Assembly: GCA_030141605.1 (NCBI GenBank)
Contig: JAQGDQ010000213.1
Location: 310,001 to 374,000, forward strand
Length of the DNA: 64,000 nucleotides
Direction: 5' to 3'
DNA from: Tubiluchus corallicola
Lineage: Eukaryota > Priapulida > Priapulimorpha > Priapulimorphida > Tubiluchidae
The position numbers and the translations under genes were made by a program. Of this stretch, positions 10,849 through 26,420 are shown piece by piece. Position 1 is the first letter of the stretch; each line of letters starts with the position of its first letter. A model generated the notes under the pieces. That model had not been told where the DNA came from. It worked only from the letters and a program-made list of their open reading frames with translations, and did not search any database.

Positions 10849-13800
10849 TTAAAGTCTGTAGACCTTTTGTTGTGCTAAATCTTTCCTGAAAATAGTTTTG
10901 TTTGGTAGCTGCTCTCGTAGAATACTGGTGAACGTCTCTAATCTTTTTGAAATAATTGCCCCCTTTTTATAGTTGAACATGAATTTCGCTAACTCAAGCT
11001 TATGAATTTCATTAATTTTTAATAATTGCAAAGCATAATAGGAAGGGGTAGCATGATCTCGGAACCCAGCAAAAGTCATTGTTTTGATAATTTTGTTATG
11101 TGCTGCTGTAAGTGGTTTCAGAACAGATTTTTTGCTGTGCCCCATGATAAGATACAATAGTTAATGTGTGGGTACACAATGGCAAAGTAAATCATTTTTA
11201 GTATATCCGTGCTCAAGTAATGCCTCAATTTAAAAAATATACCTGTAACTTTTACTTACTTTGTAGGTAATATTTTTTACGTGTGTTGACCAATTAAGGG
11301 TGTCGTCTATGTAGACGCCCAGATATTTTATGTCTGATACTTGTTCCAATAAACAGTCTTGCATGGATACTGTTATAATGGAGTTTTCATTGTTTTCAAA
11401 TTTGTTTCTTATGATCATAAATTTTGTTTTATTATACTTTACTGTTAACTTATTTGTACGCATCCATGTGTTAATTTTGATCAGTTCTTCATTACTTCTA
11501 AGCTCAAGATTATGCGTGTCGTTGTCTGCTAAGAAGAGGTTAGTGTCATCAGCAAAAAGTTGTGTTTGCATGTTAGTACAAAGAGGGAGGTCATTTATAT
11601 ATGTCATGAAAAATAGTGGACCCAAGGTGGATCCTTGAGGTACACCACATTGTATTGGGCATAGGTCAGAGGCAAAATTGTCAACTACCGTAAATTGGTG
11701 TCTGTTCGTAAGATATGACTGGAATAGTTTTTGCGTGATTCCACGGATACCATAATAGTCCATTTTGTTGAGTAAAATGTCGTGTTGAACGGTGTCAAAA
11801 GCTTTTGTTAAATCAAGAAAGATGCCGCAGGTAAGTAATTTATTGTCTAGGTTTGTCAGAAGATTGTCTATGATTTCAGCAGTTGCTAATATTGTGGAAT
11901 GATTTTTGCGGAAACCGAATTGAAAACACGATATTGTATCATTTTTGATTGAATATGTCATCAGGGGTTTATATAAGATTGACTCGAAAATTTTGGCAAT
12001 GGGTGATATGAGTGAGATGGGTCGGTAGTTGTTCAGCTCATTTGGATCATCTTTTTTATATATGGGGATTACTTTTGCCAGTTTTATATATGGAGTGTCG
12101 GTGAACGTCCCAGTCAGAATTGACGCATTAAACAGATTTGTAAGCGGAGTTAAAATTATGTTTTTTGACATTTTGAAATATGTAATTGGGATGTCATAAG
12201 GGCCTTTTGCTTTATTGGGATCTAGTCTATCAATAGCTTGAGAAATCTCGATTTCGCTAACTGGTGTGATATAGAAAGAATTTTCTTGGGGATGCATTAA
12301 ATAGTCTGTATACTTACAGTTTTCGGGTTGTGTTATGCGTGATGCTAGTGATATACCAATGTTTGCAAAAAAAACTGTTAAAAGCATTAGGTTTATGGTG
12401 CGGGTCACGTGAAGTCGTGCCTTGGTAACGAACTTTAGTTGGCATTATACTAGCTGTCTTTTTTTTTATTTTAAGAAGTTCATTGATAGTGCTCCAAGTT
12501 TGTTTCATGTTATTTTTGTTTGCAAGCAAGATCTGAGAGTAATACTTCTTTTTGGATGCATGTTTGATGTGATTAAGTTTGTTAGAATATGTTTTATATA
12601 AATTTTGCTTATACAGCGAGTTGGATAACTTGTGTGTTGTATACATACGGCTTCTTATTTTAATAGAATTGAGAATGCCGGGAGTGATCCATGGTTTAGC
12701 TATAGTTTTTGAGTTTTTCCTTGATAACGTTTGGAGTGGGGCATGTTTGTCAAGTAATGTTTTAAACGAGTCCATGAATTGTGAGCAGTAAGAGTGTATG
12801 TCTGCTTCGCCATCATTCAGTGTTAGGTTACTTATATTAACTTGAAGCTCGCTTAAAAAGTTACCTTGATTGAATGATCTCGTACATCTGACTGATTTTT
12901 TAATGTTGTTGTGCAGGAGATTGGTATTTCTTATAATGGCAAATACTGGCAAGTGGTCCGCAATGGGGTTAGTAATGATGCCAGATGTGATGGGTGTAGA
13001 AAGATTATTAGTATAAATATGATCAATTAGGGTTTGTGACGTTGCAGTAATTCTAGTTGGTCGCGTGATAATTGGTGTAAATTGATTTGAGAAAAGCATG
13101 TTGAGATACTTATTAATAAATGGTTTGTGATCATGTTGATGTAAATCTATATTAATGTCTCCACATATATAAGCTGGTTTGCCTGTGGAGTTAATAGTGC
13201 AAAGAACTGATTCTAATTCGTCATGAAAATGTTCGACTGGGGTGTTTGGATGCCTATATATTACTCCAGATATAAAAGATTTTTTGTTATCGGTGGAAGC
13301 AATTTCAAGCCACAAGTGCTAGTCTACTAGTTGTACTAATCCCATTAACAATAACACTTTTACAAGTTCTTATTTTGTATTCAGGTTTAATTTTAAAATT
13401 GAGGCTAGATTTTACATACACACCTTCGCCACCAGCAGCTGTATTGGAATCATAGTGTAAGAAAGAATATCCTGGTATATTACACAAAAAAGGGTCAGAT
13501 TCGTGAATTCTGGTTTCCGAGATCGTTATCAACTCAGGCATTTTTTTGAAATCGTGTTAATGTATCAGTCATGTCTGAATAGTATTTCCTCAAACTTGAT
13601 GTGTTAAAGTGTATTATAAATGTGTCATTGTTTGCTTTATCTGTGGATTTATCACTACTCAGATTTGCAAGATTAATGTATTTGCTGTCATACTGAAGTC
13701 TATAATTGTCGATGTCTGTATCATCTCTATTACAGTGGACTAGCGAAGAAGAGTCAAAAATTGATGAAAAGCAAGATAAATTTTTTACAAAATTAGAAAA

Positions 13801-14037
13801 TTGATAGTGATTAGCCATTTCCATAAATTCATCATCATCAATGAACTGCAAAGGAAGCACATCATTAATGCATTGCTTGCAGAAGTAACTGTCATTAGAA
13901 CTTGCTAAGTTTACAAAATCATGATGAGACAACATTGTACACTTTAGATGTGTCCAGAGGGAACACACATCACATTGAATTGAGTTTTGATTTGCTTTGC
14001 AAGTTCTATTACACTTAGTACTATTAAGGCTAACCAT
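10849..14037 (-). pseudogene. Broken LINE polyprotein (PHD-EN-RT)
   Basis: Coding remnants in at least five frame segments: 14037-13534 (PHD-like finger with C4HC3 spacing, then the start of the endonuclease), 13541-13305 (ISETRIHES and GGEGVYVK), 13315-12314 (endonuclease core: GVIYRHPNT, GDINIDL, LIDHIYTN, ADHLPVF), 12408-11230 (reverse transcriptase: NNYRPISLIS, LDLTKAFDTV, GVPQGSTLGP, FADDTNLF, YLGVYIDD) and 11157-10849 (C-terminal extension). Frame breaks fall near 13540, 13310, 12360 and 11200. The catalytic aspartates of FADD survive and there are few in-frame stops, which suggests a fairly recent loss. Confidence 0.85.
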
Positions 14038-14283
14038 TACAATGGGTTATTGATTGAAACGAGTGAAGAAGTGATTAGTGTTTTAATTTATCTACATCAT
14101 CTACCAATAACACAGGTTGCCTCCTGACACTGTGCACCAGATCACAAATGTCAACAACTAAACCCATTAACTTACAACCAGTTATCCGACTAATAAGTCC
14201 AACAATCGACTAGTACAATCTAGCACTGAGCCAATAAAAAACCAACCAACTACCGACCATCTGATCAACCAGTTAGCTGACCG

Positions 14284-15350
14284 GTGCTAGGCGTTTTCGA
14301 CACAAGTTATTTTGACCTAGGCTATATGGACACATAGGACATTTGGACACAAGGATATTTGAGCACATAGGTTCATTTGGACACATGGGCCATTTAGACA
14401 TATAGGACATTTCGACACAATGGCATTTCGACACAAGGAGATTTGAACACGTAGGACATTTCGACGCAAGGACATTTCGACACACGACATTTCAACACAA
14501 GGACAGCTGAACAAATTTGGATACAGGCAAAAATTTGTTATATGATGTTGTTACAAGAAACAGTACAGTGCCTTATATGTATAGCACTAGGCAGCTCAGT
14601 GATTACCATATTCTGACCTTATGAAAAATTTCATCGTTTACAAGGATCCTATTTAATGGAATAACTTGGCATTTGACATCAAATATCGGTCGTGTTTTAA
14701 AAAGAAAATAAAAATCATACTACATGTACAATATTTTTATAATGCCAAATAATATTTATTGTACATTTTTTATTTTTATTATTGGAATATTTTGTTTTAG
14801 TAAATGTGGTCTTATAAAGCTGGTGACTTAGCGGCCAGTCATAATTGTTTTATTTGTATTATGAAAATGGTGTATTTTATCGATCATAAACCTATTTTTA
14901 GGTCAAATTTTTATTATTTATTAACGATTCATTTTCACTTTTATCTTCATTTACTTAATATACATTTATTAAAGTAAATCCAGTATTGTGCGTATGAATG
15001 TTTTTATAGCAATAAACCAAACTAAACAAAATTAACAAAACCTGAAAGCGCACTTTAGCACACAGTGACTAAACAGTGACTGAATTCAAGTTACCAACGT
15101 GTCTAAATGTCCTATGTCAAAAATACTAGTGCTCAATTGTTCTATGTATCCAAAACTCCTAGTGCAAACAGCAACGCTATGTGTCTAAATGTCCTTGTGT
15201 CCAAATGTCCTATGCGTGGAAATGTCCTTGTGTCGAAATGTCCTATGTGTCTAAATGTCCTGTGTGTCCAAATGTCTTTGTGTCGAAATGTCCTCTGAGT
15301 CCAAATGTCTTGTGGGGAAATGTCTGTATTGAAATGTCTGCACTCCTAAC
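14284..15350. mobile_element. Foldback element with subrepeat arms
   Basis: The left arm (about 14296-14520) is built from 15-18 base units of the type GGACATTTCGACACAA. The right arm (about 15097-15345) carries the reverse complement, TTGTGTCGAAATGTCC, in many variants. The roughly 580 bases between are unique, AT-rich and show no ORF. Inverted arms made of short direct subrepeats are typical of foldback transposons. Short ORFs over the arms (for example 14273-14485) only read through the repeat. No transposase is present, so the element is non-autonomous if mobile. Confidence 0.65.
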
Positions 15351-16522
15351 CGTGCACTTAGACACTAGCCATCCGTCAGACCAACTGGCCAACTGCCTGT
15401 CTATGTACAGACAACTGTAGCAGCATTAGTGACAATTTGGTACCGCTCAAATAGCTTGTTCTTGATGGGCTAACAACTAGCAAGTCAAGAACATATCACT
15501 GTGTTGTCAAACAGTAGGTGGCAGCAAGAAGTTATCGTGGGTTACTGCTAGCGACTCGCTAACCAGGCTTCCTGCTATATCCACCCATACATGCCAGCTT
15601 ACTAAATAAAAACTCAACGGAAATAGAAGTAAACCGAGAAAAAAGATAAACGATAAAAAAACGGGAATGGGGTCAGTAAGATATGGGACATCGAAAAAAG
15701 GGAGATAAAAAGGAAAGAAAAGAAACTAGAAAAATGGAAGCAAGAAAATAAGGAGCTCAAAATTATAAGAAACAAAAGGCTATCGAGTGACTATTAGGAC
15801 TACTAACTTAAAATTAGAACAATAAGAGTGAAACAAAAATGTTAATGCAAGAAAAAATGTAAAGTTGAAAGACAGAGAGACAGCATGGAAGAAAGAAAAA
15901 GAAACATTTTTTCATTTCGCTATAGTCATCAAAAGCTACATTATCCATAGATACAGCAGCCAGCCTTCAATCCAATACCTGAACTCGGTTTCCGTGACAT
16001 TAATATCCTTCTAATTTAAAAAAAGTTCGCGTGGGTTATCAAGGTTTAACTCTTTTGAAGTTCAGTCGCTCTAATCGCCCTTACGTATATTGATTAATAT
16101 TTCGTATCATTCACTTTTCACTAATGACGCAATATATATATAGCTTGTTGAATTTTGTGGAATGTGTGTTAACAGCATAGGGCGACAAGCTCTTTTTCGC
16201 AAAACTAACACGATCTAGGCGGTAATTCATCGATTTTCTGTAAAATAATGATTATCAGCGGTGTCGCCTTAGCTTTTATCAATTGATTCGCATGAATGCC
16301 CATAGTTTTCTCTTCTATTGTTATATCGACTTTTCGTCAGAAATTTTGAAGAAAGCCACAGTGTCAGTATAGTTCTGTGCGGTATTTATGCTGCTGTCGT
16401 ATTTACAGATTCGGGCACTTTATAATTAATAATTTGACTATTATAAAAATTTAATACAAACGAGTTTTATAGTTGTCCAATTATCAAGAATCGAAAAATG
16501 ATTCTTATGATTTATACGTATA
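15351..16522. other. No gene seen
   Basis: Non-coding sequence between the foldback element and a LINE fragment. It contains a purine-rich stretch at 15600-15910 (many A and G on the plus strand) and a short inverted repeat around 15458-15492. Nothing else is recognisable. Confidence 0.4.
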
Positions 16523-16960
16523 TTGCGTCAGTTTTGTGATAAGTTAGCAGTCGAGTCTGAAAAACATGTTTTATTGCATTGTCCCTTTTATGATGATATT
16601 CGCATTTTGTTGTTTCAGTGTCCAAGCGCAAAAATCAATAATTTTAGTGAGTTCAACGATAATGATAAATTACGTCAGATACTGTCAGGTGATATTTGTT
16701 TAAAAGAATGTGCCAAAACTAATGCTGGAAAGAATAAAGATTTTTAACTAATGTGTATTAACGTTTGTTTACTGACTGTTTTAATTTATATGTAAAATGT
16801 TTGTTTTTAATGATTTTTAAGGTGTCTCATGACTTTGCCGATAGAGTGGCTTTTATGTTTACTGTAACTGTGCGTACTATCGTGTTTTACATTGTTGTAA
16901 AATGAAAGGGGACACTATAGTAAACAAACAATACTATAGAATAATTATATTTTATGTAGA
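16523..16960 (+). mobile_element. LINE 3'-end fragment with C-terminal Cys/His motif
   Basis: The 74-residue ORF at 16523-16747 carries a CDKLAVESEKHVLLHCP segment followed by FYDDIR. This C...ESE.H.L..CP.Y..R pattern is the C-terminal Cys/His motif found after the reverse transcriptase in many LINEs. It is a 5'-truncated copy; about 210 bases downstream look like its 3'UTR. It belongs to a family different from the LINE at 10-14 kb, which lacks this motif. Confidence 0.6.
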
Positions 16961-19837
<2,877 letters not shown>

Positions 19838-20194
19838 CCCTCTGTTTTTTCTATATCACTTTTCAGTAAATTACTGTAATTCTGATGTTGAATGTGAAAG
19901 CTACTCCTGTCCCACCAGCAATAAAATGTATGCCTATGAATAGCCTGCTAAGTAATTCCCCGAATTTTAGATCATTCAATCATTGTTATCATTATTGCCC
20001 AATAAGTAGCCTAGAATGTATTAGTTGCGAAAACCAGACAAAGATTAGTTACTTATTTAATCTTAAACAACTCCAAAGTAACGTGAAATTTATGCCTACA
20101 ATTACAGAATTAAATTTAGCCATTTTGTACCGCCTTGTCACAGACTAAAAGTCAAGACAGGACGTTGGCATAGTCCCGTATTAGTCCGGTTAAA
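19838..20194. other. No gene seen
   Basis: AT-rich sequence between the TC tract and the palindromic element. An ORF at 19885-20148 has no recognisable domain. Confidence 0.4.
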
Positions 20195-20890
20195 ATAAGG
20201 TATGAACCATACAAAAATAGCCTAAAGCTGAATTTTTGCACAAACACCCATAAAGTCGTCTGGTATAACACATCCAAAATCCCCTGAAATCCACTTTGAG
20301 CGAAAAAGGTATGGGGCTTTAAATCAACTAAAAAACCTAGACTGCATTAATGTATTACCAGCTGATATAAAAGTATATATTGTTCTATGTGCAAAATAAT
20401 GTTTCAAGATCATTCAAGGTCAAGATCATTCAAAATTGCTACAGGGTGCCGATTTGAAGTCAAAGTGACTCAAATGCGAAGCACGAAATAAGCAGTAAGT
20501 AAGCAAATATACGCATTTTTATATCAGTTGATAATACATTTGCAATCTAAAATAATTGACTATTTAATCTAAAATGTTTTCTAGTTGAATAATTTTAACT
20601 TTGATGTAGTTTTGGTGACCACTTTGAGTGATTTTGACCTTGAATGTGCTTGAAACACTATTTTTCTGATAGACCATATGCACTTTTATACTGGTAATAC
20701 ATTTTATGCGATCTTTAATGCTACCTAGTTGCGTCGTTTTGGCTTTAAAACTGTATTAACGACCATTTTTAATTAAAAGTCCCATAAATGGATTTCAGGG
20801 GATTATGGGTATGTTATTCTGTACGACTTTTTGGGTATCTATGCGAAGATTCAGCTTTACACAATTTTTGTACGGGTCATTGCGAAGGAG
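20195..20890. repeat. Long imperfect palindrome, probable MITE
   Basis: Left arm about 20195-20500 and right arm about 20590-20890 are inverted copies over nearly their full length. The best-conserved part pairs the AATCCCCTGAAATCCA segment at 20278-20296 with its complement at 20790-20806; the AAGCTGAAT segments at 20225 and 20850 also pair, as do the TTCAAGGTCAA segments inside. The arms are diverged (roughly 70-75% by eye). A transcript across this region would form a hairpin of about 300 base pairs. No ORF is present. Confidence 0.7.
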
Positions 20891-22847
20891 CCAAAAGTCG
20901 GATATAAATAAGGAAGCATGCTAAGGTGAAGAACACGTTGCATAGTACCCGTTCTTACTGTTTGGTGATGCTCTTGAGTTACGTGACAGTGACCTTGCAC
21001 CTAGAGGAAAATTCACAAGAGACATTCTGAACCTATTTATGTAAGTAACAATTAAGTTGCCTAATATTTATTTTTGATATTTTTAATTATTATCTGGTTG
21101 GTAACATCATTCCGTTATTATTATCTTAAATTCTTACTGCCATTATTGTGTATTTTCATTATACTATGGCAAAATTTGTAAGCTAGTATTGCGTCATTCG
21201 TAATACTGCGCGTTGTCTTGTCGGTCTTAATGATAACTCTGTAAAACAGTAGCTTAGACTGCATGAATCGCACGTATTTCCAAAAAACTAGCTCAGTTTG
21301 ATAATCTTTGTTAGGTTTCCTGCAATTAATTACTTTCCATTGGAAACAGTATGTGGATGTTTTAATTAAAAAAATTTCAGTAATCTCATCGCAAAATGAA
21401 ACGCGACTATATAAATGGCCACCAAGATTAGTAATAACAAATTCAGTAATTTCAGTTGATTAAGTAATAACTTAGGTAATATTATGAAATTTATACAAAA
21501 TAATAACAGAGTTTTAAATGTGCCAAACGCTAGTAAATTAGTCCAAACTGTTTAACTCAAAAATGGGGCAGCAGGATAAAGCAAAACAATTTTCAGGGAA
21601 GCCCTTGAAGTTTGCATTTTTATTGTGAAACATTCACTATGGTCAAATTTCAAAATGACCGCCTTGATATCCTACAAATAATGGACTTAATGAAAAATGT
21701 ACACTTTGGAAAATATAAATTGAGTAACAGCTGATATAAACATTAGTATAAACTTACCAACAACATACGGGCAGTCAGGGAGGTCACCAGCATGTAATTG
21801 CATTGTAGAAATCTAATGCGAAATTGTTCAATTCTCACCTATCATTCTGTCTAAAGAAAAATTGACTCTGGTTAAAAACTTTCTCTCAGTCACTAACTGT
21901 ACAAGTTATAAATGCTTTCTGTGGTTATAAAGACATTCCTGAGGTTAGTGCTTAGGTTAACAAGTGTCCGGGTTAGAAATAACCAAGTTACCAAAATATG
22001 TGGTATGATAAGTACCTGGTTACCAAGAATCAAATGTTTGCCGTAGAAAGCCTCTCAATTGTTATAATTATCTGGTTTAGCAAATTCCCAAGTTACTAAC
22101 TTCTGGGTTCAAATAAGTAATCTTAGTTTTTAGAGCTCCGCATGACGAGTGAGCTGACAAACTCAGTGTATAACTCAATCATAGCGTATCGCAAACAATT
22201 TCTTATCACAGAATAGTATAATTAATCTGTTAGTGTTAGTCTTATATAATTCAACTGTAATGTATTTGAGGGTACATATCTAAAAACATCTCTTCATTAT
22301 TATTGTCAGCATCTTTATATCAGCATGGTGACAGCCATCGATGTCACTATCATCATAGTTGCATTTATCATGGCCAGAAGCAACCAACATCTAGTTAATG
22401 AGTTTAATTAAATTTTTGCCTTTCGCCCTAGGAAATTTTGAAAATTTCTTGTCACAATCGTCTCAAGAGTCACTAGGGTCGCAGAGTACCGGCTACTTCC
22501 AATTTGATGCCCACAACATATTGTTTTTAATTCTAAGCAAGACTATAGTTATTATGCACATATGAGATTCAAGCACTCATAATTCCAAGATTCAACTCAA
22601 AAATCAACGCTAACGATGCAGCAACGGGCAGACAGGCTCACATCTTCACTTTAAGCTCAGTTAGCATAATATAACAATTTCATAACATTCACTGCCAGTC
22701 GCATAGTGGGATTACAACCTTTTCCAAATGTTTACAGGTTTGAAAGTTTTTAATTGGGAAATAGCTAAGTAGTTAAATACATGCTGCCAAATTGCAGTCA
22801 GCTATATGCCACAAACGCATGGGGGATATTATACATATACATATAGG
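20891..22847. other. No gene seen
   Basis: AT-rich non-coding sequence. At 21900-22110 short motifs of the type GGTTA.CAAGT recur irregularly. No ORF of note on either strand. Confidence 0.4.
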
Positions 22848-22915
22848 GAACATTTCTTTGACCAAATGACCCGCATTATATGAAGTTGTCGGGTGATTTG
22901 GTCAACGAAGCGTTC
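22848..22915. ncRNA. Pre-miRNA-like hairpin
   Basis: A 68-base hairpin with a 26-position stem and a 16-base loop. Position 22848 pairs with 22915 and so on inward to 22873/22890. Three positions are mismatched (52/11, 57/06, 68/95) and one is a G-U pair. The core TTGACCAAAT/ATTTGGTCAA is perfect. Size, loop and scattered mismatches resemble an animal microRNA precursor, but a tiny foldback repeat would look the same. No expression evidence is available. Confidence 0.35.
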
Positions 22916-24739
22916 GCTATTAGAAATTATGCACAATTAATTAACGCTAATTTTTTGCATGCAGGGTAAAAAATCGTATAATGGTAGTTTAGTCTCTCCC
23001 TGCAGAGCTGCCACGGGAACAAATCTTAGATTGCAATATCACAAGTGAAAGCTGATTACCGACTGCCAAAGATCCTTCAATGCCATAAAATGCTTATTAT
23101 AAACGAGAAAAAACGTATTTCAGAAAAGCTGATTAGGTTTTCGAAGAATTGTTCTGCAAAGTGGATAGCCTACTTCCTTTTATGGTTAACGAGCATAATA
23201 ACTCACCTGCATGCGTGGAAAATGTTACCTGCAACAACAATGGTCGCGTGGCGAAATGTGATTTTATTTTAGTGAATTTGTTCAATTCATAGGAGATGCA
23301 AAAAGCTTTTGTAAAAAAAGGAGAGACAGTGAGGTCACGGAAAAATTGTTGTTATAGCCAATATAACCGAAACTGCAGGAAAAAAGTGATGCTAACAAAA
23401 TTTTAAAGAAGTCCTTGTACTTGCTGTGTGTATGACATTAAGAAAACAGAAGCAATATTAGTAAACTGAAGTATTTTTAAAATAAGTAATTAAGTTATGC
23501 TTTGTGTAATTTACTATCAAACGTGTCACATTTCACAATTTAACGAATTTCTAGATCATATTTGGAGTTGCATAATGCGTAAAATATACAGATTGGCAGA
23601 ATATTGAATACAAATTAAAATCACTGAAAAGTGGGAAAACTTATTTCTACAGTTCTGCAGCTGAGCTCGAAGATATATGATTGCAGAGCTGAGTTTAGTT
23701 AACTCAATGGTTATATTGCAAGTTGAAAGAAAAATCTGTAAAACACTCTGATAATTAAATGTTTATTACAGTTAAACACACAGCTATTTATAAAGCCACC
23801 AAGAAAAAGTTAATTGATTCGGTATTAGTCCCAATTAGGCTTTAACCTGCTGACCAGGATACAGTAAGAAGCAGATCATAACTCATAAGTAATAATAGTA
23901 ATAGACCAGTAACAGATCGTTGAGTTTGCAACAAATGCTGTGGAAAAATGTTGAAGTAATAGGACTATAATGGCATTTCGGTTATAACAATGAACTCTGT
24001 ATAACCCATTTTTCTTCAGAAGCTAGTACAGTTGCTCAATTAGTAACTCAGAAAAATGTTAGCTCTGGGCGGAAAAACGTCTGGTTCTTTTCTAAGCAAG
24101 CTAACTTCAATGGTTTTGATCTTTTCTAACAAAGCATATAGTTTTATTCTGATATAATAGTTTCCTTGAGGAACATTCCCGGCAGCGCACTAGAGATTAG
24201 TCATAGAAGTCGTGTTTCTCACCTCTCACTCCCCTTTCTCTCATTCTATATTAATTTTTATGTATTTTATGTTGTCTTCTTTTCTCTCTTCCTTTTGTCC
24301 TTCATTCTTTCTTTTTTCTAACTTGCTTTTTATTCAGGATGCCCAACTGTGCTTTTGCTGTTACGTTATGTATGAGACACTCTGTTTTCAGTTCCCCCAA
24401 TAGTAAACGCCCCGTTGCGTCTGTTAACTAATTGAATAATTGTCACAGCAGCTGCACCATGACAAGAAAAAGCTGATTATAGATGTGAGTTGGTTGTTTA
24501 GTAACTAATGTTCTGTGGAGCAAGCCAACATTAGCAAATATAGCTGTTTTTTAACAAATAAATCTTTCAAATTTATAATGACATCAGACATGTGGTCATA
24601 TTTTCGCCGGTTTAACATGACCCAAAGTGCAAAGTTTAGAATCTTTTGAATTTTGTTTAAATGAATATCTGCAGCATTACTATTTATACAGGCAAACAGT
24701 AGAGCACATGCGAAAATGCAATGCTATTTATAAAAAATG
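22916..24739. other. No gene seen
   Basis: Non-coding, AT-rich. ORFs at 23045-23272 and 24212-24403 lack domains; the second is a pyrimidine-rich tract. Nothing recognisable. Confidence 0.4.
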
Positions 24740-25080
24740 GCATCAACAAATGATGTGGTATACAATTTTTAATATTATTAAAATTCCCGTGCATTTTATA
24801 GAAACGAGTTTACACCCAGATTGCGTGCATTAGCGTGGTTGAGTTTTTGTGTTCAAAAAGTCTAATGTCACCGAATCTGTAACACAAGTGTGCAACTTTT
24901 GCGTGCTGCCAATTATTATAAATTACGTTTTTTCAGTTTTAAGTTTCATTCCGTTATTTTGATACCAATTTTGCACAGTAGTTAACGCATCAGTGCGACC
25001 ACGGTGACTTTATTAGTTTCAGATTTAAGTGCAGTTGGGGCATCATCTGCAAATTGAACCAATCTAGTTTCAATGCTGTT
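24740..25080 (-). pseudogene. LINE reverse transcriptase fossil
   Basis: Read on the minus strand, the translation gives RLVQFADDAPTAL, then after a frame break WYQNNGMKLKTEKT-stop-FIIIGS and, further on, ARNLGV. These match the LINE reverse transcriptase blocks around the catalytic FADD, the following NGMKLN.EKT...I segment and the LGV box. Stops and frameshifts are frequent, so this is an old copy. It is a different family from the LINE at 10-14 kb. Confidence 0.7.
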
Positions 25081-25559
25081 TGTTTAGTTTAGTTATTCAT
25101 TTATTTTCAAATAATTAATTTCAAAACTATTTATTTATTTTATTTAGACGGGCCTAAATAGTTTCTTTGAAATATTCCAATATCATCATCGCGTTCAATG
25201 AAAAGGGAAAAGGCATAGATTACAGTTTGTGAGATAGCTTTAAAACCAACATAGAGCAACTTGATACTACTGCAGTTTATTTGACCACGTCCCCTAATCA
25301 ACAATGTCAAAGATTTGCTAAGATCAAGCGCAGTACACTCGTTTGGATGCAACGCTTTTATAAAAAATTGAAACTTTACGGACTTCTAAGGCAAGCCAAA
25401 AAGTGTGACAAGCCCAGTAAGAGTTGTTAGTGTGTTCGTTCAGGGACACCTATATGAAAAAATTTCTGGAGTAATCAAAGTTTGGATAGATCAAACAGAA
25501 AAAACTTAGTTCAGGTTAGTAGTGAAAATAAAATTATATCAAAACTACAGTATTTCTAC
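25081..25559. other. Gap between two LINE fossils
   Basis: No convincing coding sequence. The ORF at 25140-25352 (minus) has no recognised domain. It may be decayed LINE sequence. Confidence 0.35.
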
Positions 25560-26420
25560 CGGTAGTATTATTATTAAATGCTAGAGCACGCAAACACAAA
25601 TGTGGTGAGTTTGAAGGCGCAGTGCATAATTATGGAACAAATCATGTAATAATAATCACAGAGACGTGGCTAATAAAGACTAGCCCTAAATATCTGCAAA
25701 CAGCTGACAGGATATTCAATGTTTTCATTTGAATGTCAAGACAGACCTGGTGAGGAGTCACCGTTCACGTAAGAAGGGATATTCAAGCTAATGATATTAA
25801 AGTAGAAAATCGGTACTTTTGCGAAATGGTTTGGCTATTAGGTAGACCGACAAGACTAGCAAAACCTAAAGCTGCCACAATTGTTGCAGAACTGTATTTT
25901 TGCTGGTACATCTTGCGTTAAAAAAGGATTCAAACGCCAATTTCTGGACACTATATATACAGCTTATTATTCATCCAAGCAAAAACACATCCGGCTTATC
26001 TGCACTTATCGTAATTAAACAGTATTATATGCATCTGGAATGAGACAAAATAAATTAACTGTCGAAATGTCGAACTATCTATCTGAAACAAGTAGTTAAA
26101 AAAACAATTCGCGACAGTATGGTTTCGGACTGTATTTTTACTGACATCAACGCACACGTAATCATGAGCAGAAGTAAAGGCGCCACCACGGCCCTGAAGT
26201 AAGTTGTCGAAAGTTAACTTTCAAATAAAGGAACCAAGAGGATATCTCGTGGATATGTTCTCAATAAACTTGCAATTCTCTATTTTCCAAATGTCTTGAA
26301 AGCTCTTGCCCTGCTGCCCAGTTATCTTGCTCACTAACTGAAAATAATTAGTTCTTGTAACAGGTGGCACCAAAGGTCCAAAGTTATTGTAGTGCACAAC
26401 AACTTAATTAACATCTGATA
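25560..26420 (+). pseudogene. LINE endonuclease fossil
   Basis: Plus-strand translation in broken frames shows the APE-endonuclease order of a LINE: NHVIIITETWLIKTSP (the catalytic TETWL block), HVRRDIQAND, then CEMVWLLGRPTRLAKPKAA with AELYF, and finally EPRGYLVDMFSINL (the RG..LD.I.TNL block). Several stops interrupt it. It points away from the reverse transcriptase fossil at 24.7-25.1 kb, so the two are separate insertions or an inverted rearrangement. Confidence 0.6.

Larger units (their letters stand above)
9967..14037 (-). mobile_element. CR1/L2-type LINE, nearly complete but decayed
   Basis: A non-LTR retrotransposon reading on the minus strand. From 5' to 3' it shows an N-terminal PHD-like zinc finger, an APE-type endonuclease, a reverse transcriptase, a C-terminal extension, a 3'UTR of about 0.8 kb and an (ATT)n microsatellite tail at 9967-10018. 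The PHD-like finger, the RT style (YRPISLIS, FADD) and a simple repeat in place of poly(A) point to the CR1/L2/Rex1 group. The exact clade needs a phylogeny. The 5' boundary is not defined; the first ATG is at 14037. The element is frameshifted at several points and cannot encode an intact protein. Confidence 0.85.

Noticed and set aside
14273-15420. A CRISPR-like array, suggested by short repeats
   Set aside because: Units are contiguous without unique spacers, lie in inverted arms, and the DNA is from an animal.
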